64,000 bases of DNA from Bacillus sp. FJAT-25509 (lineage in GTDB: Bacteria; Bacillota; Bacilli; Bacillales; Bacillaceae_G). The translations under genes were made by a program, and so were the position numbers. Position 1 is the first letter of the stretch; each line of letters begins with the position of its first letter. Below are positions 1-8,542 of this stretch, piece by piece. The stretch lies in contig NZ_LJIZ01000023.1 in assembly GCF_001420605.1 (NCBI RefSeq), positions 1 to 64,000 of the forward strand, in the 5' to 3' direction. The notes under the pieces are model-generated. The model was not told the DNA's origin and made no database searches. It saw only the letters and a program-made list of their open reading frames with translations.

Positions 1-64
1 CAGACGCGCTAGACTTAGGATCTAGTACTTCGGTGTGGGGGTTCGAGTCCCTTCACCCGCACCA
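1..64 (+). tRNA. tRNA-Leu (TAG), 5' truncated by window edge
   Basis: The D-arm remnant, an anticodon arm with loop CTTAGGA, a long variable arm, the T arm GGTTCGAGTCC and a 3' end CACCCGC-A-CCA are visible. The 5' acceptor strand lies outside the window. The anticodon TAG and the long variable arm indicate leucine. Confidence 0.9.
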
Positions 65-86
65 TTTATCTTGTTAAACAGTATAT

Positions 87-161
87 GCGGAAGTAGTTCA
101 GTGGTAGAATACAACCTTGCCAAGGTTGGGGTCGCGGGTTCGAGCCCCGTCTTCCGCTCCA
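87..161 (+). tRNA. tRNA-Gly (GCC)
   Basis: Acceptor GCGGAAG pairs with CTTCCGC. The anticodon loop is TTGCCAA, so the anticodon is GCC. CCA is encoded. It lies in the tRNA cluster 23 nt after the preceding Leu gene. Confidence 0.97.
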
Positions 162-169
162 TATATGCT

Positions 170-256
170 GCCGGGGTGGTGGAATGGCAGACACACAGGA
201 CTTAAAATCCTGCGGGGGTTGACCCCGTGCCGGTTCGAGTCCGGCCCTCGGTACCA
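170..256 (+). tRNA. tRNA-Leu (TAA)
   Basis: Acceptor GCCGGGG pairs with CCTCGGT (two G-T wobbles). The anticodon loop CTTAAAA gives TAA. A long variable arm is present and CCA is encoded. Confidence 0.96.
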
Positions 257-268
257 TTTTTATAATAT

Positions 269-345
269 GCGCCCGTAGCTCAATTGGATAGAGCGTTTGA
301 CTACGGATCAAAAGGTTATGGGTTCGAGTCCTTTCGGGCGCGCCA
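269..345 (+). tRNA. tRNA-Arg (ACG)
   Basis: Acceptor GCGCCCG pairs with CGGGCGC. The anticodon loop CTACGGA gives ACG, which is normally deaminated to ICG. CCA is encoded. Confidence 0.96.
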
Positions 346-369
346 TATTGTTTCACCTGTAATTCTGAA

Positions 370-446
370 CGGGAAGTGGCTCAGCTTGGTAGAGCACCTG
401 GTTTGGGACCAGGGGGTCGCAGGTTCAAATCCTGTCTTCCCGACCA
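370..446 (+). tRNA. tRNA-Pro (TGG)
   Basis: Acceptor CGGGAAG pairs with CTTCCCG. The anticodon loop TTTGGGA gives TGG. CCA is encoded. Confidence 0.96.
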
Positions 447-456
447 TTTAAAACAT

Positions 457-529
457 GGGGCCTTAGCTCAGCTGGGAGAGCGCCTGCCTTGCACGCAGGA
501 GGTCAGCGGTTCGATCCCGCTAGGCTCCA
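457..529 (+). tRNA. tRNA-Ala (TGC)
   Basis: Acceptor GGGGCCT pairs with AGGCTCC. The anticodon loop TTTGCAC-type gives TGC. The discriminator A is followed by CTTG, so CCA is not encoded and must be added after transcription. Confidence 0.95.
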
Positions 530-556
530 CTTGAAGAACTTAAATTAATTTATTAT

Positions 557-630
557 GGCGGTGTAGCTCAGCTGGCTAGAGCGTACGGTTCATACCCGTG
601 AGGTCGTGGGTTCGACTCCCTCCGCCGCTA
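557..630 (+). tRNA. tRNA-Met (CAT), elongator
   Basis: Acceptor GGCGGTG pairs with CGCCGCT. The anticodon is CAT. Positions 4-5 are G-G rather than the C-C of the next gene, which favours elongator Met over Ile2. CCA is not encoded. Confidence 0.85.
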
Positions 631-639
631 CTTATTTAA

Positions 640-716
640 GGACCTTTAGCTCAGCTGGTTAGAGCAGACGGCTCATAACCGTCCGGTCGTAGGTTCGAGT
701 CCTACAAGGTCCACCA
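640..716 (+). tRNA. tRNA with CAT anticodon, probably tRNA-Ile2 (lysidine-modified)
   Basis: Acceptor GGACCTT pairs with AAGGTCC and the loop is CTCATAA. The C4-G69 and C5-G68 pairs are determinants that TilS uses in E. coli tRNA-Ile2, so this CAT tRNA is more likely Ile2 than Met. This is inference from those pairs. CCA is encoded. Confidence 0.85.
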
Positions 717-724
717 CTTATAAT

Positions 725-817
725 GGAGTAATACCCAAGTCTGGCTGAAGGGATCGGTCTTGAAAACCGACAGGGGTGTAACAGCCCGCGGGGGTTCGAA
801 TCCCTCTTACTCCTCCA
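725..817 (+). tRNA. tRNA-Ser (TGA)
   Basis: Acceptor GGAGTAA pairs with TTACTCC. The anticodon loop CTTGAAA gives TGA. A long variable arm is present and CCA is encoded. Confidence 0.96.
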
Positions 818-840
818 TTTTTATTAAACTTTATATAAAT

Positions 841-883
841 GGAACTAACTTAGTTAGTATCCACATTATCGCGGGGTGGAGCA
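841..883 (+). pseudogene. Duplicated leader plus first 14 nt of the initiator tRNA gene (tRNA-fMet fragment)
   Basis: The 29 nt at 855-883 are identical to 999-1027, and the similarity extends back to the shared GGAACT at 841 and 985, a 144-nt period. The copied part covers the spacer before tRNA-fMet and its first 14 bases (starting CGCGGGGTGGAGC), then breaks off inside the D arm. What follows (884-984) does not fold into a tRNA by eye. It looks like a remnant of a partial duplication or recombination in the tRNA cluster and cannot make a tRNA. Confidence 0.8.
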
Positions 884-1013
884 CGAACGAATATGCTTCG
901 AAGAAATTACTTCAGCATACCAATCGAGCTGCTACTTGCATAATCATCCTGAGATTGGGATGGTCTTAACAAAATAACTTTATTGGAACTATATTAAATA
1001 GTATCCACATTAT

Positions 1014-1090
<77 letters not shown>

Positions 1091-1093
1091 AAT

Positions 1094-1169
1094 GGTCCCG
1101 TGGTGTAGCGGTTAACATGCCTGCCTGTCACGCAGGAGATCGCCGGTTCGATCCCGGTCGGGACCGCCA
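1094..1169 (+). tRNA. tRNA-Asp (GTC)
   Basis: Acceptor GGTCCCG pairs with CGGGACC. The anticodon loop CTGTCAC gives GTC. The discriminator is G and CCA is encoded. Confidence 0.97.
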
Positions 1170-1177
1170 TTTAAGTT

Positions 1178-1253
<76 letters not shown>

Positions 1254-1284
1254 TCTTAAATAAAAAAAATGATTATAATAATAA

Positions 1285-1357
<73 letters not shown>

Positions 1358-1365
1358 CTCTTTAT

Positions 1366-1442
1366 GGCGGTCGTGGCGAAGTGGTTAACGCATCGGATTG
1401 TGGTTCCGACACTCGTGGGTTCGATTCCCATCGGTCGCCCCA
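1366..1442 (+). tRNA. tRNA-His (GTG)
   Basis: A G(-1) precedes acceptor GCGGTCG and faces discriminator C, the histidine identity feature. The anticodon is GTG. CCA is encoded. Confidence 0.96.
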
Positions 1443-1448
1443 TATTTT

Positions 1449-1519
1449 GCGGGTGTAGTTTAATGGTAAAATAGAAGCCTTCCAAGCTTCGGTCGTGGGT
1501 TCGATTCCCATCACCCGCT
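1449..1519 (+). tRNA. tRNA-Gly (TCC)
   Basis: Acceptor GCGGGTG pairs with CACCCGC. The anticodon loop CTTCCAA gives TCC. CCA is not encoded; the gene runs straight into a T-rich stretch. Confidence 0.95.
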
Positions 1520-1536
1520 TTTTTATAAAATTTAAT

Positions 1537-1613
<77 letters not shown>

Positions 1614-1634
1614 TTAATTTTTATAATTAGTTTT

Positions 1635-1709
1635 TCCGCAGTAGCTCAGTGGTAGAGCACTCGGCTGTTAACCGAGTGGTCGTAGGTTCGAACCCTACCT
1701 GCGGAGCCA
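1635..1709 (+). tRNA. tRNA-Asn (GTT)
   Basis: Acceptor TCCGCAG pairs with CTGCGGA. The anticodon loop CTGTTAA gives GTT. CCA is encoded. Confidence 0.97.
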
Positions 1710-1715
1710 TATGAT

Positions 1716-1806
1716 AGAGAAGTACCCAAGTGGCTCAAGGGGCGCCCCTGCTAAGGGTGTAGATCGGGTAACCGGTGCGAGGGTTCGAATCCCTTCTTCT
1801 CTGCCA
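1716..1806 (+). tRNA. tRNA-Ser (GCT)
   Basis: Acceptor AGAGAAG pairs with CTTCTCT. The anticodon loop CTGCTAA gives GCT. A long variable arm is present and CCA is encoded. Confidence 0.96.
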
Positions 1807-1817
1807 TATTTTTTTTT

Positions 1818-1889
1818 GGCCCGTTGGTCAAGCGGTTAAGACACCGCCCTTTCACGGCGGTAACACGGGTTCGAGTCCCGTACGGGTCA
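1818..1889 (+). tRNA. tRNA-Glu (TTC), last gene of the cluster
   Basis: Acceptor GGCCCGT pairs with ACGGGTC. The anticodon loop CTTTCAC gives TTC. CCA is not encoded. A terminator follows 10 nt later. The order ending Gly-Ile-Asn-Ser-Glu matches what I recall of B. subtilis trnB. Confidence 0.95.
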
Positions 1890-1898
1890 TAACTAAAG

Positions 1899-1936
1899 CT
1901 CAGTTATTTGTGATAACACAGGTAACTGAGTTTTTT
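1899..1936 (+). terminator. Terminator of the tRNA cluster
   Basis: CTCAGTTA and TAACTGAG form an 8-bp stem around a 16-nt loop, followed by six T residues. Confidence 0.9.
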
Positions 1937-2330
1937 ATTTGTCTTTTTTAGGACTTTAGTGAACGACATTTAATTGAATACGCCTTTCTTCATATATTAG
2001 AGTGTTCTTCTTTCATTTTAGGATGTACAGGGAGGGAGCTCTTATAGTTGTAATATGTTTGCTGTCAATTTTACAAATAAAGTAATAGAAACAGCACATC
2101 GTAGTCCTAGCTCTCCACGGGTTTGCTATTCCTCTTTTCCATTATTCTTCATTTGGGTCACATATCCTTATTTTTCAATACTAATATCCTTTTCACTCAT
2201 TTTAAATCTAAACATCATCAGTTGATCTATTAACTATTATCCTTCTTCTATAGAAATAGAAAGCAAGAAATTGAAAGCAAGCGCAATATCTTAGTGTTAA
2301 AATGTGAATAGCTAAAGATGAGGTGATTAA
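1937..2330. other. Intergenic stretch before adaA; only a possible Ada operator seen
   Basis: No gene or RNA structure is evident in these 394 nt. Near its end, 2253-2266 and 2267-2280 are 14-nt tandem direct repeats (GAAAT, A or T, GAAAGCAA) that fit an Ada-type operator for the next gene; they are listed separately. Confidence 0.6.
2253..2286 (+). promoter_or_regulatory. Candidate methyl-Ada operator (direct repeats)
   Basis: Two adjacent 14-nt repeats differing at one base end in GCAA and are followed by GCGCAA. Each contains AAT-N5-GCAA. The E. coli Ada site is described as AAT-N6-GCAA, so this is one base shorter. The site lies 45-78 nt before the adaA start, a sensible place for an activator. 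It is a candidate only. Confidence 0.4.
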
Positions 2331-2885
2331 ATGAACGGATTAAATAATGAGGTCATGTGGAATGCAGTTGAATCATGCGATGAAAACTACGATGGAGTGT
2401 TTATATATGCAGTTAAGTCCACTGGTATTTGTTGTAAACCTTCGTGTAAGTCAAGAACTCCATTAAAAGAAAATGTATCATATTATCCGTCATTTTCCTT
2501 GGCAATTAACGAAGGATACCGTCCATGTAAAAGGTGTCGCCCTGATTTACTTCACACAAATGAGGAGGATATTATTTTATCAGCTAAACATTTTATTGAA
2601 AAAGAATATCGAAATAGCTTAACATTGGATCGGTTAGCAAAGGAAGTGGGAGTAAGTAAATTTCACTTGCAAAGATTATTTAAAAAATCCACAGGTTTAT
2701 CACCGTTAGAATACGCAACTAAGTTAAGAATGATAGAAGCTTTAGGATTGTTACAAGATACTGAGAAAACTATAACTGAAATAGCGCATAAACTTGGCTT
2801 TAAAAGCTCGGCACATTTTTCAAGCATGTTTCGTCATCATTTTCATAACACTCCAACCATATTCAGAAAGGGGTTAAATAAATGA
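2331..2885 (+). CDS. adaA: Bifunctional methylphosphotriester acceptor / AraC-type activator AdaA
   Basis: This is the sensor of the adaptive response to DNA methylation. It takes the methyl group from phosphotriesters onto a cysteine and then activates transcription. The Ada zinc-binding domain spans roughly residues 6-75, with C35 and C39 (CKPSC) and C66 and C69 (CKRC); C35 aligns with the methyl-accepting C38 of E. coli Ada. Residues 80-182 hold two helix-turn-helix motifs of the AraC family. At 184 aa it lacks the O6-methylguanine methyltransferase domain of E. coli Ada, as in Bacillus AdaA. GAGGTG precedes the ATG. In B. subtilis adaB follows; here a DMT transporter follows with a 4-nt ATGA overlap and no adaB is in the window. 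Confidence 0.93.
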   Translation: MNGLNNEVMWNAVESCDENYDGVFIYAVKSTGICCKPSCKSRTPLKENVSYYPSFSLAINEGYRPCKRCRPDLLHTNEEDIILSAKHFIEKEYRNSLTLDRLAKEVGVSKFHLQRLFKKSTGLSPLEYATKLRMIEALGLLQDTEKTITEIAHKLGFKSSAHFSSMFRHHFHNTPTIFRKGLNK

Positions 2886-3781
2886 AATTAAAAGATGGAA
2901 TAGCTTTATTAAGCTTAGCTGCATTATGGGGAGCTTCATTTTTATTTATTCGAATAGCTTCACCAGTTTTTGGACCAATTTTAACAATACAAGGAAGAGT
3001 AACAATTGCTGCGTTCACCCTGGTGCTATATTTGGTCATTACTAAAAAGTCATTACACTTTAAAAAGAGATGGAGACAATATTTAATAATAGGGGCATTA
3101 AATGCAGCAATTCCATTTACATTAATTGCTACATCAGCATTGCATCTGACAGCCTCAATGTCATCCATTCTAAACTCTTTGACGCCATTATTTACAGCGC
3201 TTGTTGTCTTTTTATGGACGAAAGAAAAGTTGAGTATGCGAAAGTGGATTGGAATAATAGTGGGAGTAATAGGAGTGATTTTGTTAGTAGGGTGGAGTTC
3301 AATTCCGTTTACTTATGATGTTAAAATAGCAATTGGACTTGCAGTTTTGTCGACTATTTCATATGGACTTGCAGGTGTTTATGCAAAGAAAGCATTTGCT
3401 TCAGTGCCACCACTATCAATTGCAGCAGGTCAACAAATTGGTGCTGCAATTTTACTTTTACCTTTTACATTTTTAAATTTTACTGCATTTACAGATAAAA
3501 TTTCGGGAGTTGCTATATTAGCAGTTCTAGGATTAGCATTATTTTGTACTGCTATAGCCTATTTATTGTACTTTTATCTTATCGAAAGTGTTGGGCCAAC
3601 CAAAACATTAAGTGTTACTTTTTTAATTCCTGTGTTTGGAATGATCTGGGGAGTTCTTATTTTGAAAGAACATATTACATTAGGAATGTTGTTTGGTTTT
3701 CTTGTCATTTTATGTGGTGTATTTCTAATTTCAGATATTCGTTCACGTGTAGTATCATCAAGTAAACGAATGCAAGTTTAA
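2882..3781 (+). CDS. EamA-domain (DMT superfamily) transporter
   Basis: This 299-aa integral membrane protein has two tandem EamA repeats (about residues 8-135 and 150-285) and about ten hydrophobic segments, the usual layout of drug/metabolite transporters. The N-terminal LWGASFLFIRIA is typical of the family. The substrate cannot be told from the sequence; family members export amino acids, metabolites or drugs. The start overlaps the adaA stop by ATGA, so the two are translationally coupled and probably co-transcribed. A link to alkylation damage is suggested only by this arrangement. Confidence 0.88.
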   Translation: MKLKDGIALLSLAALWGASFLFIRIASPVFGPILTIQGRVTIAAFTLVLYLVITKKSLHFKKRWRQYLIIGALNAAIPFTLIATSALHLTASMSSILNSLTPLFTALVVFLWTKEKLSMRKWIGIIVGVIGVILLVGWSSIPFTYDVKIAIGLAVLSTISYGLAGVYAKKAFASVPPLSIAAGQQIGAAILLLPFTFLNFTAFTDKISGVAILAVLGLALFCTAIAYLLYFYLIESVGPTKTLSVTFLIPVFGMIWGVLILKEHITLGMLFGFLVILCGVFLISDIRSRVVSSSKRMQV

Positions 3782-3802
3782 TAAGCAATTGAAGAATATG
3801 AC

Positions 3803-3838
3803 AAAAAAGGATTTTCGTAAAAAACGAAGATCCTTTTT
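3803..3838 (+). terminator. Terminator after adaA-DMT transporter
   Basis: AAAAAGGATTTTCG and CGAAGATCCTTTTT form a long stem around a short A-rich loop and end in a T run. Confidence 0.9.
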
Positions 3839-4294
3839 ACTATATTACGATTGTTATTTAAGTGAGCTTAAAGTCAGTTCAGGAAAATAATGAAATTGAC
3901 ACGAGCTTTAGTAAGTTTGAAGTGAACCTATATAAATGGATCTCAATAATTTTTGTTGAATTGCCTCTAACGTAAGTCAGTTAATTTAATTACACTATTT
4001 TAATCAACATTTATATTTGCTTGGTCTTCCGTATTACGTATAAATTGAATTCGGTTTAGAGATTATTTTTAATTTTGCATCTGAATTTCCATAAAATATG
4101 TTGTTGATTTTTAAATATTTTCCCCAAAAAAATTCTTCTACTTAATTCGACAGTCTTCTACAAATCTTTTTAAATATAAAGTTTATATGAGATAAAAGTG
4201 TGAAATATGTATGAAATTTTATGAAAAATCAAATTTTTACAAATTGTAACAAGGGAATTTCAAAATACGATGTATAAATATACGTAAATATTCG

Positions 4295-4321
4295 TTCGAC
4301 AAATTCGACATTTTTACGACA
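4295..4321 (+). promoter_or_regulatory. Cluster of Spo0A-box-like heptamers upstream of glgBCDAP
   Basis: TTCGACA occurs at 4295-4301 and 4304-4310, 9 bp apart, with TACGACA at 4315-4321; a further TTCGACA sits at 4146-4152. The complement TGTCGAA is the established core of the Spo0A box. The cluster lies about 75-130 bp before the likely transcription start, a normal position for an activator or repressor. No binding was tested. Confidence 0.55.
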
Positions 4322-4398
4322 AGTGCAATAATGACAACGGTTTCATGAATGGTTATTCATTTTCGGAAAAAAGTTTTTGAATTTTTTTTGCATAAAAA

Positions 4399-4427
4399 CA
4401 AGGTGAATATATATATTTGTAGAATAT
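4399..4427 (+). promoter_or_regulatory. Possible glg promoter (sigma-H-like, or sigma-A)
   Basis: GTAGAATAT at 4419-4427 fits the sigma-H -10 pattern RNNGAATWW. CAAGGTGAA at 4399-4407, 11 nt upstream, is a weak match to its -35 (RNAGGAWWW). A sigma-A reading is also possible: TTGCAT at 4388-4393 with TATATT at 4412-4417 (18-nt spacer). The sequence does not settle which is used. Confidence 0.35.
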
Positions 4428-4467
4428 TAAGAGATAGAAGAATTTAAGAGATTGTAATGAGGTGAGG

Positions 4468-6399
4468 ATGTTGCTTTTGACACGGCCAACTGAGTTTGAT
4501 GTGCATTTATTCCATGAGGGAAGTTTATTCCATAGCCATGAATGCTTTGGGGCACATGTAGTAAAAAAAGGGAATAAAGTTGGAACTAATTTTACAGTGT
4601 GGGCTCCACATGCGAAAGGTGTCTCAGTTGTTGGGGACTTTAATAATTGGAATGGTTCTGAACATGAAATGGAAAAGTTGAACGATCAAGGGATTTGGAC
4701 GATATATATCCCCGAAATTGGTCATGGGACGATATACAAGTATGAAATATCAACCAAACAGGGTGATGTTTTATTAAAAAGTGATCCTTTTGCTTTCTAT
4801 AGTGAACTACGACCAAGCACAGCTTCGATCGTTTATGATCTTTCGGGATATAAATGGAAAGATGCAAAATATCGTAAGCAGAAATTTAAAAAGTCTGTAT
4901 ATGAAGAGCCAGTTTTGATTTATGAAGTACATTTAGGGTCTTGGAAAAAGAAGAAAAACGGTGATTTCTACACTTATGCAGAACTAGCGGCAGAACTAAT
5001 TCCATATGTAAAAGATCATGGTTTTACACATATTGAAATACTACCATTAGTTGAACATCCATATGATCGTTCTTGGGGGTATCAAGGAGTAGGATATTTT
5101 TCATCTACTAGTCGATATGGAAATCCTCATGAGTTAATGAGCTTTATTGACGAATGCCACCAGCAAGGATTGGGAGTCATTATGGATTGGGTGCCTGGTC
5201 ATTTTTGTAAGGATTCTCACGGATTATACATGTTTGATGGTGAACCGACATATGAATATGAAGGTTATGAAGCTAGAGAAAATGAAGTATGGGGAACAGC
5301 GAATTTTGACTTATCAAAACCAGAAGTAAAATCATTTCTTATTTCAAACGCCTTATATTGGATGGAATATTTTCATATTGATGGTTTCAGAGTAGACGCT
5401 GTTGCAAATATATTATATTGGAAAAATAGAAATGAAGAGAATCCTTTTGCAACTCACTTTTTAAGAAAATTAAATGAAGCGGTATTTGAACATGATCCAC
5501 AAGTATTAATGATTGCAGAAGATTCTACTGATTGGCCATTAGTTACTGCACCTACATACGAAGGTGGATTAGGTTTTAATTTTAAGTGGAATATGGGTTG
5601 GATGAATGATGTTTTGACTTATATGGAGAAACACCCAACGGAAAGAAAGCATCATCATAATAAGATGACTTTCTCGTTTTTATATGCCTTCTCAGAAAAT
5701 TTTGTTTTACCTTTTTCACATGATGAAGTAGTACATGGTAAGAAATCTTTGCTAAATAAAATGCCAGGTACATACGAGGAAAAGTTTGCTCAATTAAGGG
5801 TACTATTTGGTTATTATTTAGCTCATCCAGGTAAGAAGCTTTTGTTTATGGGAAGTGAATTTGGGCAATTTGATGAGTGGAAGGATTTAGAGCAAGTTGA
5901 TTGGATGATTAAAGATTATGAATATCATTCCAAGATGAACAAATATTTCAAAGAGTTATTATCGATTTATAAAAAAAATAAATCACTTTATGAAGTTGAT
6001 AATCATTGGGATGGATTTTCATGGATTGATGCAAATAATGCAGATCAAAGTGTATTTTCATTTATCCGAAAAGGAAAAAACAAAGAAGATTATGTCGTCG
6101 TAATCTGTAATTTTAGAGAAGTTTCCTATGACACATATCGAATTGGAGTACCAGCAAAGCAGCGATTTAAAGAATTGCTTTCAAGTGACTATGTACAATT
6201 TGGTGGCGATAGTAAAATAAATCGTTCTGCCATTGAATCAGAAGAAATACCATTTCATGGTTTACCATACAGTATTGAAATAGCATTACCTGCCTTTAGT
6301 TTTACAATCATACGTCCAGTTAAAATGCGAAAGGGGATTAGCAGCAATGGTTCAGAAAAAATGCGTAGCAATGTTACTAGCAGGGGGAAAAGGGAGTAG
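4468..6399 (+). CDS. glgB: 1,4-alpha-glucan branching enzyme GlgB
   Basis: It forms the alpha-1,6 branches of glycogen. The protein has an N-terminal CBM48 domain (about residues 25-115, with FTVWAPHAK and VVGDFNNWN), a GH13 barrel and a C-terminal beta domain. Catalytic residues are visible: nucleophile D310 (GFRVDA), acid/base E351 (IAEDST) and D419 (SHDE). The length, 643 aa, is normal. A GTG at 4462 would extend it by two residues, but it sits inside the ribosome site GAGGTGA (4459-4465), so the ATG at 4468 is chosen. It is the first gene of glgB-glgC-glgD-glgA-glgP; its 3' end overlaps glgC by 53 nt. Confidence 0.96.
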   Translation: MLLLTRPTEFDVHLFHEGSLFHSHECFGAHVVKKGNKVGTNFTVWAPHAKGVSVVGDFNNWNGSEHEMEKLNDQGIWTIYIPEIGHGTIYKYEISTKQGDVLLKSDPFAFYSELRPSTASIVYDLSGYKWKDAKYRKQKFKKSVYEEPVLIYEVHLGSWKKKKNGDFYTYAELAAELIPYVKDHGFTHIEILPLVEHPYDRSWGYQGVGYFSSTSRYGNPHELMSFIDECHQQGLGVIMDWVPGHFCKDSHGLYMFDGEPTYEYEGYEARENEVWGTANFDLSKPEVKSFLISNALYWMEYFHIDGFRVDAVANILYWKNRNEENPFATHFLRKLNEAVFEHDPQVLMIAEDSTDWPLVTAPTYEGGLGFNFKWNMGWMNDVLTYMEKHPTERKHHHNKMTFSFLYAFSENFVLPFSHDEVVHGKKSLLNKMPGTYEEKFAQLRVLFGYYLAHPGKKLLFMGSEFGQFDEWKDLEQVDWMIKDYEYHSKMNKYFKELLSIYKKNKSLYEVDNHWDGFSWIDANNADQSVFSFIRKGKNKEDYVVVICNFREVSYDTYRIGVPAKQRFKELLSSDYVQFGGDSKINRSAIESEEIPFHGLPYSIEIALPAFSFTIIRPVKMRKGISSNGSEKMRSNVTSRGKRE

Positions 6400-7474
6400 A
6401 TTAAGTTCTTTAACAAAGGAACTAGCAAAACCAGCCGTGGCTTTCGGAGGTAAATATCGAATAATAGATTTTACTTTAAGTAATTGCACAAATTCAGGTA
6501 TTGATACTGTTGGGGTGCTAACCCAATATCAACCACTAGTACTAAACTCATATATTGGTATAGGAAGTGCATGGGATTTAGATCGCTTAAATGGTGGGGT
6601 AACTGTTTTACCTCCATATTCAGAAGCATCTGGCGTTAAATGGTATACAGGTACTGCAAGTGCGATTTATCAAAATTTAAATTATATAAAGCAATATCAG
6701 CCTGAATATGTGTTGATTCTTTCAGGTGACCATATTTATAAGATGGATTATAGTAAAATGTTAGACTATCATGTTGAAAAAGAAGCAGATGTATCTATTT
6801 CAGTTATCGAAGTTCCGATTGATGAAGCTAGCCGTTTCGGGATTATGAATACAAATGATGAAATGGATATTATAGAATTTGAAGAAAAGCCTCAATATCC
6901 AAAGAGTAATTTAGCATCAATGGGAATTTATATTTTTAAATGGAATGTTTTAAAAGAGTTTTTAGAGATGGATGATCGCAATCCAGAATCAAGTAATGAC
7001 TTTGGTAAAGACGTTATTCCACTATTATTAGAAGAAAAGAAAAAAGTAGTTGCATACCCTTTCAAAGGTTATTGGAAAGATGTTGGTACAGTAAAAAGCT
7101 TATGGGAAGCTAATATGGATTTGTTAAATGAGGATAGTGAACTAAATATATATGATCGTGATTGGCGCATATATTCAGTTAATCCGAACCAACCACCACA
7201 ATATATTGCACCTACGGCAATCGTTGAAGACTCTCTAATTAATGAGGGGTGTGTAGTTGAAGGATTTATATCACATTCTGTATTATTCCAAGGAGTAACA
7301 ATCGGAGAAGGCAGTATGATAAAAGATTCTGTCGTTATGCCAGGTTGTGTTATTGGAAAAGATGTTCGAATTGAAAGTGCAGTAGTAGCTCCTGGAATGG
7401 TTATTCCTGATGGAAGTCTTCTAGGTCCTGAGAAAGATTATGAAGAGGTAATTCTAGTTACAAGCGGAGAATAA
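6347..7474 (+). CDS. glgC: Glucose-1-phosphate adenylyltransferase GlgC
   Basis: It makes ADP-glucose from ATP and glucose-1-phosphate, the committed step of glycogen synthesis. The nucleotidyltransferase domain begins [11 protein letters not shown] (residues 9-19) and contains the substrate motifs [10 protein letters not shown] and [12 protein letters not shown]. The C-terminal third shows the hexapeptide repeats of a left-handed beta helix. The length, 375 aa, fits Gram-positive GlgC. The start lies 53 nt inside glgB in another frame, with AAAGGGG upstream, so translation is likely coupled. Paired with GlgD, it is expected to form the catalytic part of a mixed tetramer, as known in Bacillus and Geobacillus. 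Confidence 0.96.
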   Translation: MVQKKCVAMLLAGGKGSRLSSLTKELAKPAVAFGGKYRIIDFTLSNCTNSGIDTVGVLTQYQPLVLNSYIGIGSAWDLDRLNGGVTVLPPYSEASGVKWYTGTASAIYQNLNYIKQYQPEYVLILSGDHIYKMDYSKMLDYHVEKEADVSISVIEVPIDEASRFGIMNTNDEMDIIEFEEKPQYPKSNLASMGIYIFKWNVLKEFLEMDDRNPESSNDFGKDVIPLLLEEKKKVVAYPFKGYWKDVGTVKSLWEANMDLLNEDSELNIYDRDWRIYSVNPNQPPQYIAPTAIVEDSLINEGCVVEGFISHSVLFQGVTIGEGSMIKDSVVMPGCVIGKDVRIESAVVAPGMVIPDGSLLGPEKDYEEVILVTSGE

Positions 7475-7522
7475 GAGGTGGCTCATTCCTCAAATAGAAA
7501 AATAGATTGAGAGGGTTATTTG

Positions 7523-8542
7523 ATGAAACATACTATGCTAGGAATAATTGAGGCGTCAACACATTTTGAATCTTTAAAGCCGTTAACACAGCATCGACCA
7601 TTAGCAACACTTCCTTATGCAGGTCGATATCGTTTAATCGATTTTATGTTAAGTAATATGGTGAACTCAGGTATTACGAGTGTCGCTGTATTTCCTGATC
7701 AACCTTATCGATCAATTATTGATCACTTAGGCTCTGGTAAGCATTGGGACTTAAATCGTAAAAAGGATGGACTATTTATTTTTACGCCTGAGCCAACTGA
7801 TGGAGCTTTTGGTACATTCGATTTCATCGAAAAGCATATTCAATTTTTACAACGTTCTACTCAAAAGTATGTAGTAGTAGCAAATACTTATACGATTTGT
7901 TCAGTGGATTTTAGACCAGTTTTAAAGAGACATATCGAAACAAATGCTCAAATTACTGAGTTAAAGCAGTTCGGTAAATCTTTAAATATCTATATCCTTG
8001 AAAAAGAGTTATTGTTAAAGCTTTTTGAAAACTTCCATGAAAAAGGCTATGAAACAATTATGGACGTTGTACGCGATCAAAATAATGAGGTTGATCTAAG
8101 TGCGTATGAAATACCTCAACAAGTTTCAATCATTCAAACAATTGAGGATTATTTCGAGCAAAGTATGAAATTATTAAATCCTGAGACATGGAATCAATTA
8201 TTCTTAAAATCTTATCCTGTCTTTACTAAGGTTAAAGATGAGCCACCAACAAAATATTCAAAAGAAGCTATTGTAAAAAATTCAATTGTAGCTAATGGAT
8301 GTGAAATTGAGGGAACGGTTGAAAATAGTATTATTTCAAGAGCTGTGAAAATTGGAAAAAATACAATTATTCGCAATTGTGTTGTTATGCAAAAATCAAT
8401 CATTGGAGATAATTGTATATTAGATGGCGTTATTTTAGATAAAGATGTTCGAATTGAAGATGGTGTTGAAATAAAAGGAAGCTTAAGTGAGCCAGTAGTG
8501 CTTCAAAAAGGTTCAGTCCAAGGAGCGTTGATTCAGTGGTAA
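7523..8542 (+). CDS. glgD: Glucose-1-phosphate adenylyltransferase regulatory subunit GlgD
   Basis: It is a GlgC paralogue of 339 aa with the same fold: YRLIDFMLSN near the N terminus and hexapeptide repeats at the C terminus. The loop aligned with the GGKGSRL nucleotide-binding loop of GlgC is missing (the protein begins MLGIIEAS), as expected for the non-catalytic partner. A TTG immediately before the ATG at 7523 was not chosen. GAGAGGG lies upstream. Its 3' end overlaps glgA by 7 nt. Confidence 0.93.
   Translation: MKHTMLGIIEASTHFESLKPLTQHRPLATLPYAGRYRLIDFMLSNMVNSGITSVAVFPDQPYRSIIDHLGSGKHWDLNRKKDGLFIFTPEPTDGAFGTFDFIEKHIQFLQRSTQKYVVVANTYTICSVDFRPVLKRHIETNAQITELKQFGKSLNIYILEKELLLKLFENFHEKGYETIMDVVRDQNNEVDLSAYEIPQQVSIIQTIEDYFEQSMKLLNPETWNQLFLKSYPVFTKVKDEPPTKYSKEAIVKNSIVANGCEIEGTVENSIISRAVKIGKNTIIRNCVVMQKSIIGDNCILDGVILDKDVRIEDGVEIKGSLSEPVVLQKGSVQGALIQW

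Larger units (their letters stand above)
3839..4467. other. Long AT-rich region upstream of the glycogen operon
   Basis: No gene is seen in these 629 nt. They hold three exact copies of TTCGACA (4146-4152, 4295-4301, 4304-4310) and a one-mismatch copy (4315-4321). These are the reverse complement of the Spo0A-box core TGTCGAA. A possible promoter lies at 4399-4427. Both are listed separately. Confidence 0.6.

Noticed and set aside
66-356. Open frame on the minus strand across tRNA genes
   Set aside because: It is antisense to four tRNA genes; such frames (GAPERTRTHN type) are a known artefact of tRNA sequence.
760-969. Open frame starting inside tRNA-Ser
   Set aside because: It starts in a tRNA and has no ribosome site; the stretch is explained by the tRNA-fMet fragment and its insert.
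4640-4867. Minus-strand frame inside glgB
   Set aside because: Shadow of a well-supported gene; no ribosome site.
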